From CAKZSU01 sp044223895 (GTDB lineage: Bacteria > Patescibacteriota > Microgenomatia > UBA10105 > UBA927): a DNA stretch of 17,270 bases. The translations under genes and the position numbers were made by a program. The stretch covers positions 1 through 17,270 of the forward strand of contig JBGALL010000035.1 of NCBI GenBank assembly GCA_044223895.1. The letters run 5' to 3'. The notes beneath the pieces are model-generated. The model ran no database searches and was not told the origin of the DNA. It was given only the letters and a program-made list of their open reading frames with translations. The first letter of the stretch is position 1. Each line of letters opens with the position of its first letter. This document shows positions 1-5,426 of this stretch, one piece after another.

Positions 1-1028
1 ACAGAAATTAGCGCGAGCGACACATGAAACACTAGATTATATTGAGATAGTAATTGGAGAGGAAATGTTTTCAGAAATATCGTTCCAATAATATATAACA
101 CTAAAAAATGGAGGAGATAAAACGGATAAGAAATTTTTCCCAAGGCAATCAATCTTGGATGAGTAAAAATTTTCATCAAGGTTGGCACATTGGAATACAA
201 AATAATTCCCATAATTAACCAGGTGGAAAACACCACAATATATACTCGAAATAATGCGGGAATGAAATCATGAGAAGCTAGGCCAACAGCAATAATCAGA
301 TAAGGAAATGTACTCAAAACCCGACTTTTAATAGCTAATCGTTCAAACCAAAACTTCCATTCAGGAAGGATCAAACCACTGTAGAAAAAAAATAAAAATT
401 GTATTAACGCTGGTTTAGGAATCAGTTTACCGAAAAGAATTAATAAGACAAGAAATAAAAAATTATTCCTGCGACTTAATTTTCGAGAAATATAAAAAAG
501 AATTGGAAAAAAAACTATTGTTCGTGCTTCGATAACCAACGTCCACGATACGATACTGAGTGAAGATCGAAATAACAAAAAATTTGCCAGATACTCTTTC
601 AGGGTAAATGGTCCACGCAAGAGACTATTAAACCAATCAGAAGCGATTGGGGTGACCTGATATTGAACCTTCGTTGCCAGATAGAGAACCGTACAAGCCA
701 TGATTACAAAAAATACCGGGTAGAGTTTTACAAAACGCTTCCTATAAAAGGTGAGAATATCTGAATGGGTAAATCGGCTATTATCCAACGAGATCCCTAA
801 CAAGTACCCACTCATGATAAAAAATATCGCAATAGCTACATCAGTATTGAAAGCCAACATCATCAACCGAGTTATAATCGCAGAACTCCCGGACACATTG
901 AGTAAACTTCGTTCCCAGATATTATGAACACCATCGATTGTAAGTACAGAGAAGGAATGACACAGAGCGACACTAAAGGCTGCCCATCCTCTAAGCCCAT
1001 CAAGCTGAGGAAGATAATTTTTTTTCAT
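1..1028 (-). CDS. Acyltransferase family 3 membrane protein (3' end cut off by window)
   Basis: This reverse-strand frame is open for 342 codons from an ATG at 1028 to the window edge, so the C-terminus is missing. Family-3 acyltransferases are multi-helix membrane enzymes that O-acylate sugars or other envelope molecules. Visible family landmarks are LDGLRGWAAFSVALCH at residues 9-24, FFIMSGYLLG at 69-78, SWTLVIEARTIVFFP at 161-175 and LGKISYPFYLLH at 296-307, with hydrophobic helices between. In the third block the usual aromatic residues after the conserved Glu (E-x-x-F-Y-L type) are replaced by A-R-T. No Shine-Dalgarno sequence precedes the ATG. The substrate cannot be read from the sequence. 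The next gene downstream lies outside the window. The family call is secure; the acceptor is unknown. Confidence 0.88.
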   Translation of the reverse strand, partial: MKKNYLPQLDGLRGWAAFSVALCHSFSVLTIDGVHNIWERSLLNVSGSSAIITRLMMLAFNTDVAIAIFFIMSGYLLGISLDNSRFTHSDILTFYRKRFVKLYPVFFVIMACTVLYLATKVQYQVTPIASDWFNSLLRGPFTLKEYLANFLLFRSSLSIVSWTLVIEARTIVFFPILFYISRKLSRRNNFLFLVLLILFGKLIPKPALIQFLFFFYSGLILPEWKFWFERLAIKSRVLSTFPYLIIAVGLASHDFIPALFRVYIVVFSTWLIMGIILYSNVPTLMKIFTHPRLIALGKISYPFYLLHFLVLYIIGTIFLKTFPLQLLSQYNLVFHVSLALIS

Positions 1029-1202
1029 AAATTCAACTACCAACTATAGTTCATTTTACCTCAGAAGGAAATTAGAGTATTATCCTGCTAGAAACGTCCA
1101 AATAAATAACCACATTTCGAAGTAGTTTTTTTGTTTCTCGTTTTTTCGCACGTTCACACTCACCTATTCAATCACCTCACCTATTGGCAATTTCACACAG
1201 TT

Positions 1203-1207
1203 AGGAG
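1203..1207 (+). promoter_or_regulatory. Shine-Dalgarno site AGGAG
   Basis: AGGAG lies 5 bases before the ATG at 1213. Most starts in this window have no such site, so its presence supports the small downstream gene being real and fixes its start. Confidence 0.6.
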
Positions 1208-1212
1208 TCAAC

Positions 1213-1422
1213 ATGCCAAATTTCAAGTTAACCAGATTCCAAGTAGGAATTTTGCTCGTCCTTTTAAGTTTTCTCATTCTTGGATATGTCTTTCTGGTAG
1301 TTCCACACCAGGACCTTACCTGGCCTGACAAACTTGCCAGAGGATACATCGGTGTATGGGGGTGGTTTATCCTTTTTTGTGCAGGTATCGCAACTGCTGG
1401 CAACAGTTCACTATTAGGATAG
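1213..1422 (+). CDS. Small two-helix membrane protein of unknown function
   Basis: This is a 69-residue reading frame starting at ATG 1213 behind AGGAG with 5-base spacing. The protein is very hydrophobic. A first membrane helix spans about residues 9-31, a short polar loop (VPHQDLTWPDKLARG) follows, and a second helix spans about 45-65. The short basic N-terminus and the loop charges do not settle the topology. It is not a family I recognise. It is followed by a bidirectional terminator and stands alone, with the upstream acyltransferase pointing away. A longer antisense frame across the same bases has no hydrophobic or domain logic and is treated as a shadow. Existence is fairly likely; function is unknown. 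Confidence 0.6.
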   Translation: MPNFKLTRFQVGILLVLLSFLILGYVFLVVPHQDLTWPDKLARGYIGVWGWFILFCAGIATAGNSSLLG

Positions 1423-1475
1423 TCATGGTCATCCAGGTAAACAGAGGTATTGAATTGTATGTGAATATGAATGTG

Positions 1476-1539
1476 AAAAAAGCCCTTAAGTAACAATGCT
1501 CCTTCTACAAGGATTATATGTTTATTAAAGGGTTTTTTT
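1476..1539. terminator. Bidirectional intrinsic terminator with nested hairpin
   Basis: AAAAAAGCCCTTAA (1476-1489) pairs with the segment TTAAAGGGTTTTTT ending near 1539, giving a T-run on the plus strand and, through the leading A-run, on the minus strand. The interior holds a second small hairpin, TCCTT-CTAC-AAGGA (1500-1513). It serves the convergent genes 1213-1422 (plus) and 1525-2307 (minus). The last codons of the minus gene lie inside the stem. Confidence 0.65.
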
Positions 1540-2307
1540 ATTTTTATATATTCGTATCATCGCAATTAATACAATCCATACAATCACTATACCTACAATT
1601 ACAATTATTCCCAGAGGTTGCTGTTTTGAACTTTCTTCTATCATTGGAGTGGGAACTATGGATTGTGGCGGAGAAATAATAACCTGAGTAGGAATAGCTG
1701 TGGTAAGCACCGTAGTTAGCAGTGGTGCTTCTGTGGGTGTTACTGTGGGAACTCGGGTTGGAGAAGGAATCACTGTAGGTACAACTGTTGGTGGTGGAGG
1801 ACAATCATTCGCTTTTTCAGGGGTTGCTACTGTACAAACAGAAGATTGACCACCCACACTCCGTCCGTATGACATGTTATATCCCAATATACCTGGATAG
1901 GTCAGACTATCTACTTGTTCACCTTTTTCATTTATTAATCGCAGCGTATCTCCCTGAGAACTCAACGAGATACCAGTTTGCGTTTGAAGAAAAAGTAAAA
2001 ATCCATGGGGTTGGATAATCGCACTGGCATTCATACCGAAGGAAGTGTTGGAAGACGAATTTTGGAGTTTCCATCTATCGAGTGATATTGAATCAGTACT
2101 ATCGTTATACAATTCCACCCATTCATAGGCTGGATCCTGTGTTTTTGGGAAGACTTCATTAATAACCACACTGGCAAAGACCTTTGAATGAAGAATACAT
2201 ATACAAGGAAGTAATAAATATATTCCAATGTATAGGAAAAATTGAGATGAGTGTCCCCTTGTCGGTAAGTGTTTAAGAGGGAAAATCATCTGTATGTATA
2301 CTTTCAT
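1525..2307 (-). CDS. Lamin tail domain surface protein with C-terminal membrane anchor
   Basis: The product has 260 residues. A hydrophobic export segment lies at about residues 23-45 (FFLYIGIYLLLPCICILHS, then KVFA). A lamin-tail (LTD) domain follows at about 46-165. It begins SVVINEVFP and contains EWVELYNDS and SLDRWKLQN, the typical LTD strand pattern, later GFLLFLQ and DTLRLINEKGEQVDSLTY. Residues 170-222 form a Pro/Thr/Ser linker, then a membrane helix at about 232-253 ends in the basic tail IYKNKKTL. This predicts an extracytoplasmic domain tethered by its C-terminus. LTDs occur in many bacterial exported proteins, with no single known role. ATG 2307 is used; an internal ATG six codons later is also possible, and neither has a ribosome site. 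Confidence 0.82.
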   Translation of the reverse strand: MKVYIQMIFPLKHLPTRGHSSQFFLYIGIYLLLPCICILHSKVFASVVINEVFPKTQDPAYEWVELYNDSTDSISLDRWKLQNSSSNTSFGMNASAIIQPHGFLLFLQTQTGISLSSQGDTLRLINEKGEQVDSLTYPGILGYNMSYGRSVGGQSSVCTVATPEKANDCPPPPTVVPTVIPSPTRVPTVTPTEAPLLTTVLTTAIPTQVIISPPQSIVPTPMIEESSKQQPLGIIVIVGIVIVWIVLIAMIRIYKNKKTL

Positions 2308-2356
2308 AGCCAGTTAAAAATAGATAGAGACAAAAGGTAACTATTCAAAATTGGAC

Positions 2357-2385
2357 TTGCATCATCTGGGCAAATTGCTTAGTAT
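2357..2385 (+). promoter_or_regulatory. Possible promoter for the methyltransferase gene
   Basis: TTGCAT (2357-2362), a 17-base spacer and TAGTAT (2380-2385) match the sigma-70 boxes at four of six bases each. Initiation would give a leader of about 5-7 bases before ATG 2397. The match is weak; the spacing is the main support. Confidence 0.35.
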
Positions 2386-2396
2386 GAGCCCAACCT

Positions 2397-3248
2397 ATGG
2401 GTGCTCCAGAAACCAGACCATCCGTCACTGAAATTCTTGATGCGGAACATCCTCAAACGCAACTTCTCAGAAAAATTTCCTCGTATGTTTCTAATGAATT
2501 AGTTATGGACGCGTTCCTAGAAACTGATAGAGCACTCTTTGCTCCTCCAGATACAGGTGAAGCTGTTTATGAAGATCAAATTATTCAGTTAGACGGTGCA
2601 ACCATAAGTCAACCAACGTTAGTTGCAAAAATGGTAAATATGCTAGAACCCGATGGGACTGGCCGTTATTTAGAAGTAGGTACCGCATCCGGTTGGAGTG
2701 CAGCTTTGCTCTCTCATTGTGTTGAATCAGTTGATACGATTGAGCTATCAGAAAAATTGGCTACTCAGGCCCGCAAGCGCTTAGCTGATTTAGGGTATAC
2801 CAACGTTACTGTTTATNNNNNNNNNNNNNNNNAAGCGCCATATAAAGGAATTATCTTTACGGCTGCAGTCCGTTATATTCCGCAAACACTGGCTGACCAG
2901 TTAGAAGAAAATGGCAGAATAGTTATCCCCGTAGGGCCAAGGGATAATGAAGATTGTCAATTAATACTTGGCATTAAAAAAAATGGTGTTTTAAAAGTTC
3001 GACCTATTGGAAAAGTATTTTTTATGCCAGTTGTTAGTGAACAGGAAGGTGCGTGGACACGACAAGCGTTAGAAGAATTAGAAGCAATGCGACCTGTGAG
3101 ATATGCTGAGTTTGCCCAAAAAGTAGCAAGCGTTATGGGAACAACACTAGAAGAACTTCAACAAGCCATCCGTCAACAAACCCCAACTCCTAAGGGGGTG
3201 TCACTAACTATCGATGAGATAAATTCAATTATTTATCGAAATTTTTGA
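2397..3248 (+). CDS. pcm: Protein-L-isoaspartate O-methyltransferase, interrupted by an assembly gap
   Basis: This SAM-dependent cytosolic repair enzyme methylates isoaspartyl residues in damaged proteins. Family features are AFLETDRALFAPP at about residues 39-51, YEDQIIQLDGATISQP at 58-73, SAM motif I LEVGTASGWSAALLSH at 92-107, the ribose-binding acidic strand VDTIELSE at 112-119, and APYKGIIFTAA with GRIVIPVG at 147-180. The 16-base N run falls after NVTVY, just where the conserved GDG-type motif should be. Only six codons are spanned, where relatives usually have about eleven, so the true gap is probably longer. The frame resumes correctly, and the stop is TGA. A roughly 70-residue C-terminal tail (TRQALEELEAM to the end) goes beyond the core fold and ends in a small helical segment. 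No Shine-Dalgarno is present. Confidence 0.9.
   Translation: MGAPETRPSVTEILDAEHPQTQLLRKISSYVSNELVMDAFLETDRALFAPPDTGEAVYEDQIIQLDGATISQPTLVAKMVNMLEPDGTGRYLEVGTASGWSAALLSHCVESVDTIELSEKLATQARKRLADLGYTNVTVYXXXXXXAPYKGIIFTAAVRYIPQTLADQLEENGRIVIPVGPRDNEDCQLILGIKKNGVLKVRPIGKVFFMPVVSEQEGAWTRQALEELEAMRPVRYAEFAQKVASVMGTTLEELQQAIRQQTPTPKGVSLTIDEINSIIYRNF
2817..2832. other. Scaffold gap (16 N)
   Basis: Sixteen undetermined bases lie inside the methyltransferase gene. Sixteen leaves the frame intact, so an intact gene requires a true length of 1 modulo 3, for example 31 or 34 bases. Confidence 0.99.
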
Positions 3249-3429
3249 GAGATTTCGATATCCAAACTATACCCCAGCCTATGGTGTAATCTCCTCTTGC
3301 CAACCACTATCACAGTATGTAAATATAGTCTTGAAGTGGATCTAAATTAATCAAACTGCGCCGTTGCGACTTCACTAAGAGCAACTTCATTTTGTACTCA
3401 TTTCTGCCTAGTTTACATATTTATTTTTT

Positions 3430-3436
3430 AAGGAGG
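3430..3436 (+). promoter_or_regulatory. Strong Shine-Dalgarno site AAGGAGG
   Basis: AAGGAGG lies 5 bases before ATG 3442 and is the best ribosome-binding site in the window. It fixes the LysM protein start and implies a transcript with a real leader. No convincing promoter hexamers were found in 3249-3429. Confidence 0.85.
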
Positions 3437-3441
3437 TTCGC

Positions 3442-4248
3442 ATGGCCACAAAATCAAAAAAAGAACGACAAGTTGTTTTTGAAAAAGAACAACCATCAGT
3501 CCCCGACTCTGATGATTTTTCAGAATCAAAACCATCAGCCATAGAAAACGTTATCTCTGTCGCCCTCGGTTTAGCAGTAGTATTTGTAATTGGGGCAATG
3601 ATTGTTAACGTAATTCGCAATCGAAATAATCCACAGACAAATACTCCAGAAACTCAGACTGTTCAGGAAAATTCTGCAACAGCTTCTGCTAGTTATACTG
3701 TTGAAGCTGGTGATACCTTATGGAGTATTGCTGAAAAGTTTTATAAAGATGGATTTAAATATACCGAAATCGAAAAAGCTAATAACATGAATGAAAATTC
3801 TCATTTAGAAAAAGGAATGAAAATAGTTATTCCTGAGGTTGCTGGTATCAGTACCAGTGTTCAAGGAACGACAGGTCCAAGTGGAGTTGCTATGGCACCG
3901 TCTACCACGAGTGCACCAAGTACCTCACCTGTTGCATCTAGCACACCGGTTCCAACCAACACACCGGCACCATCTAGTACCCCTGTTCCCTCGGTAACAC
4001 CGGTACCAACAGTACTAACCCAAGGGCCAACTGGAGCAACTGGAACTCAGGGATCAGAAACTATGCAGCAAGGTCAGACATCATCGGCATCAACCGATAA
4101 ACAATACACCGTAGTACAAGGAGATTCACTCTGGAGTATCAGTGTTAAACGGTATGGTAACGGATATCGTTGGACAGAAATAGCCAAAATGAATAATCTG
4201 AAAAACCCGGGATTAATTCATCCAGGAAACGTATTTTTAATGCCTTAA
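3442..4248 (+). CDS. Membrane-anchored protein with two LysM domains
   Basis: The product has 268 residues. A charged cytoplasmic N-terminus (1-35) precedes one membrane helix at about 37-58 (VISVALGLAVVFVIGAMIVNVI), giving an N-in, C-out anchor. LysM 1 spans about 84-131 (YTVEAGDTLWSIAEKFY, ending KGMKIVIP). A Ser/Thr/Pro linker covers about 140-218 and includes the collagen-like stretch GPTGATGTQG. LysM 2 spans 221-268 (YTVVQGDSLWSISVKRYG, ending PGNVFLMP). LysM modules bind GlcNAc-containing polymers such as peptidoglycan, so a cell-wall-binding or scaffolding role is expected. No catalytic domain is present. It is a single-gene unit with its own strong ribosome site and terminator. Confidence 0.9.
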   Translation: MATKSKKERQVVFEKEQPSVPDSDDFSESKPSAIENVISVALGLAVVFVIGAMIVNVIRNRNNPQTNTPETQTVQENSATASASYTVEAGDTLWSIAEKFYKDGFKYTEIEKANNMNENSHLEKGMKIVIPEVAGISTSVQGTTGPSGVAMAPSTTSAPSTSPVASSTPVPTNTPAPSSTPVPSVTPVPTVLTQGPTGATGTQGSETMQQGQTSSASTDKQYTVVQGDSLWSISVKRYGNGYRWTEIAKMNNLKNPGLIHPGNVFLMP

Positions 4249-4272
4249 GAGCGATAACGATACAAGGACACA

Positions 4273-5043
4273 CTACCCCCTACCACCAGGTAGGGGGTTT
4301 TTGTATACAACTTGATATGTTTCAGCAACTGTATTTCGTCTTATTGTAAAAGCAGTGCCAGTAAGTTTTTCAGTTATATCATTCATATGTCCATGTAATA
4401 TAGTTAAGGATTTCTTTCCATATGTTTTGTGTAGGCCTTTACGGATCAAAGAATCAAAAGAAATTCCTCGTTTCAAAACAGACAAAAATAGACATTGTGA
4501 TAACAAAGAAATTTCTAATTTATTTATATAAGGAATGATAGTATCTCCTTTTTGATCTACGGTTCCCATATATATTAAATTACTAATTTGGTTATATATT
4601 GGTGAATTAAAATACGGGAATTTAACTGTTTTAGTACGATCAATCAATATATAACTTCCTGGCTTTTGTCGCCAACTCATTACATAACCCTCTTTAGAAA
4701 CCCTGTATATTTGCAATAAAGAATTGCTTAAAGATTTTTTAGCGTGATGAGATAACACACCGAGGATAGAACTTTTTTCATATAATTCTTCAAATTGTTT
4801 TGGAGTAATCCCATATATTGAACATACCAAATGCTTATTATCGAGAGACATATTAAATTCATCGCAGAGCAAATCAGCAAAGGTATGCTCCTGATTACTC
4901 ATGTGTGGTATCTGTTGATTTTCAAGTAACGATTTTGCTAGCCGGGCTTGCTGTTCATAGGGTAATTCTAGTAATTCTCCCACCACTAGTCCTGTAGGTA
5001 ACTCACGTTGATTAGAAGGTTTTGTATCTATTTCTTTTGACAT
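4273..5043 (-). CDS. Unrecognised protein, possible DNA-binding C-terminal region
   Basis: ATG 5043 gives 256 residues; an in-frame TTG two codons earlier is less likely. I do not recognise the family. The protein has no signal peptide or membrane helix and should be cytosolic. The N-terminal third is acidic and helical (GELLELPYEQQARLAKSLLE). The middle is rich in Tyr, Ser and Lys. The last 80 residues (SLLSQCLFLSVLKRGISF, then ILHGHMNDITEKL and FTIRRNTVAETYQVVY) recall the helix-wing-strand pattern of winged-helix regulators, but this is only a resemblance. The last eight residues, NPLPGGRG, are encoded by the opposite-strand terminator hairpin. A palindrome in its own promoter would fit autoregulation, which is speculative. 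Confidence 0.7.
   Translation of the reverse strand: MSKEIDTKPSNQRELPTGLVVGELLELPYEQQARLAKSLLENQQIPHMSNQEHTFADLLCDEFNMSLDNKHLVCSIYGITPKQFEELYEKSSILGVLSHHAKKSLSNSLLQIYRVSKEGYVMSWRQKPGSYILIDRTKTVKFPYFNSPIYNQISNLIYMGTVDQKGDTIIPYINKLEISLLSQCLFLSVLKRGISFDSLIRKGLHKTYGKKSLTILHGHMNDITEKLTGTAFTIRRNTVAETYQVVYKNPLPGGRG
4275..4302 (+). terminator. Intrinsic terminator of the LysM gene
   Basis: A perfect 10-bp GC-rich stem, ACCCCCTACC (4275-4284) with GGTAGGGGGT (4289-4298), has a 4-base loop ACCA and is followed by a T-run. On the opposite strand there is no T-run, so it should work only for the plus-strand gene. Confidence 0.92.
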
Positions 5044-5051
5044 GGACAAAT

Positions 5052-5080
5052 ATTTTACGTGCCTAGCTTAGGATATTCAA
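5052..5080 (-). promoter_or_regulatory. Near-leaderless promoter for the unrecognised gene
   Basis: On the minus strand, TTGAAT (5080-5075), a 17-base spacer and TAAAAT (5057-5052) precede the ATG by 8 bases, so transcription should start at or just before the start codon. Confidence 0.6.
5062..5072. promoter_or_regulatory. Possible operator palindrome CCTA-N3-TAGG
   Basis: CCTAGCTTAGG is an interrupted inverted repeat lying inside the spacer of the minus-strand promoter and upstream of the tRNA -10 box. The position suits a repressor site; no binding protein is identified. Confidence 0.3.
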
Positions 5081-5084
5081 GAAT

Positions 5085-5093
5085 TGCTATAAT
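5085..5093 (+). promoter_or_regulatory. Extended -10 promoter for tRNA-Gly
   Basis: TGCTATAAT matches the extended -10 consensus exactly and lies 13 bases before the mature tRNA 5' end at 5107. No good -35 box is seen, as is common with extended -10 promoters. It is divergent from, and nearly overlaps, the minus-strand promoter. Confidence 0.7.
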
Positions 5094-5106
5094 ACCTTTT
5101 ATAAGT

Positions 5107-5178
5107 GCGGGTGTAATTCACTGGTAGAATGCTTCTTTCCCAAAGAAGATGTAGAGGGTCCGATTCCCTTCACCCGCT
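5107..5178 (+). tRNA. tRNA-Gly, anticodon CCC
   Basis: A full cloverleaf can be drawn. The acceptor GCGGGTG (5107-5113) pairs perfectly with CACCCGC (5171-5177). The D stem is ATTC/GAAT around ACTGGTA. The anticodon stem CTTCT/AGAAG encloses loop TTCCCAA, with anticodon CCC at 5139-5141. The T stem is GAGGG/CCCTT, with one G-T pair. The discriminator is T at 5178, the usual base for bacterial glycine tRNA. CCA is not encoded (TCAA follows). The T-loop reads TCCGATT, so position 55 is C where nearly all elongator tRNAs have T. The gene is immediately followed by tandem copies of its own 3' tail. Confidence 0.93.
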
Positions 5179-5182
5179 CAAG

Positions 5183-5212
5183 AAATAATCTAGACTCTTG
5201 TCTAGATTATTT
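5183..5212 (+). terminator. Hairpin behind tRNA-Gly, probable terminator (copy 1)
   Basis: AAATAATCTAGAC and GTCTAGATTATTT form a perfect 13-bp stem with loop TCTT, 4 bases past the discriminator. The 3' arm ends in TTTGTT, a weak U-tract, so termination or 3'-end protection is plausible but the stem is AT-rich. Confidence 0.5.
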
Positions 5213-5244
5213 GTTAACTGGGAGAAAAGGATGACTTCCGATTG

Positions 5245-5275
5245 GGTACGACGAAGTGGTGAGCGAAGTCGAACC
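5245..5275 (+). repeat. Second hairpin of the repeat unit (copy 1)
   Basis: GGTACGAC (5245-5252) pairs with GTCGAACC (5268-5275) with one A-A mismatch and a 15-base loop. In copy 2 (5358-5388) the C-to-T change at 5362 turns a C-G pair into a U-G pair, so pairing is kept. The TGAGCGAAGTCGAA core resembles dispersed intergenic repeats seen in various bacteria; that likeness is from memory. Confidence 0.5.
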
Positions 5276-5295
5276 ATTCCCTTCACCCGCTCAAG

Positions 5296-5325
5296 AAACA
5301 ATCTAGACTCTTGTCTAGATTATTT
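5296..5325 (+). terminator. Hairpin in repeat unit 2 (copy 2)
   Basis: This is the same hairpin as at 5183-5212, with one change (C5299) that replaces a T-A pair near the stem base by a C-A mismatch. The rest of the stem and the TCTT loop are unchanged. Confidence 0.45.
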
Positions 5326-5426
5326 GTTAACTGGGAGAAACGGATGACTTCCGATTGGGTATGACGAAGTGGTGAGCGAAGTCGAACCATTCCCTTCACC
5401 CGCTCAAATAAATTATTTTCTTGGTT

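Larger units (their letters stand above)
5163..5407 (+). repeat. Tandem 113-bp repeat carrying copies of the tRNA-Gly 3' end
   Basis: Two full units (5163-5275 and 5276-5388) and a 19-base partial unit (5389-5407) follow one another. The shared 19-mer ATTCCCTTCACCCGCTCAA starts at tRNA position 58 and runs past the discriminator base. The first copy is the tRNA itself; the others are extra. The units differ at three bases (T5186/C5299, A5228/C5341, C5249/T5362). Each unit is arranged as tRNA tail, AT-rich hairpin, spacer, second hairpin. The arrangement resembles the repeats behind Escherichia coli tyrT, which from memory also reiterate 19 bases of the tRNA end. No protein gene fits inside. 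Confidence 0.95.

Noticed and set aside
1164..1496. Minus-strand 110-codon reading frame over the small membrane protein
   Set aside because: It has no recognisable domain and runs through the terminator; the plus frame has a ribosome site and two clean membrane helices.
3246..3347. TGA read as glycine (genetic code 25) extending the methyltransferase
   Set aside because: The frame stays open for about 33 codons after TGA, but the continuation is low in family character, and every other gene reads fully with the standard code.
3363..3385. GTTGC/GCAAC hairpin upstream of the LysM gene as a riboswitch or terminator
   Set aside because: It is only a 5-bp stem with a 13-base loop and no T-run or conserved core.
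3442..4248. Peptidoglycan hydrolase
   Set aside because: Two LysM domains and a linker are present, but no NlpC/P60, peptidase or lysozyme-type catalytic domain.
5163..5407. CRISPR array
   Set aside because: The units are 113 bases long and near-identical over their full length, with no unique spacers and no cas genes.
5107..5426. Integrated mobile element at the tRNA
   Set aside because: The direct repeats look like att sites, but nothing between them codes for an integrase or any cargo; a remnant remains possible, not supported.
5421..5426. TTG start for the MFS transporter
   Set aside because: An ATG two codons later fits the family N-terminus, and no ribosome site supports TTG.
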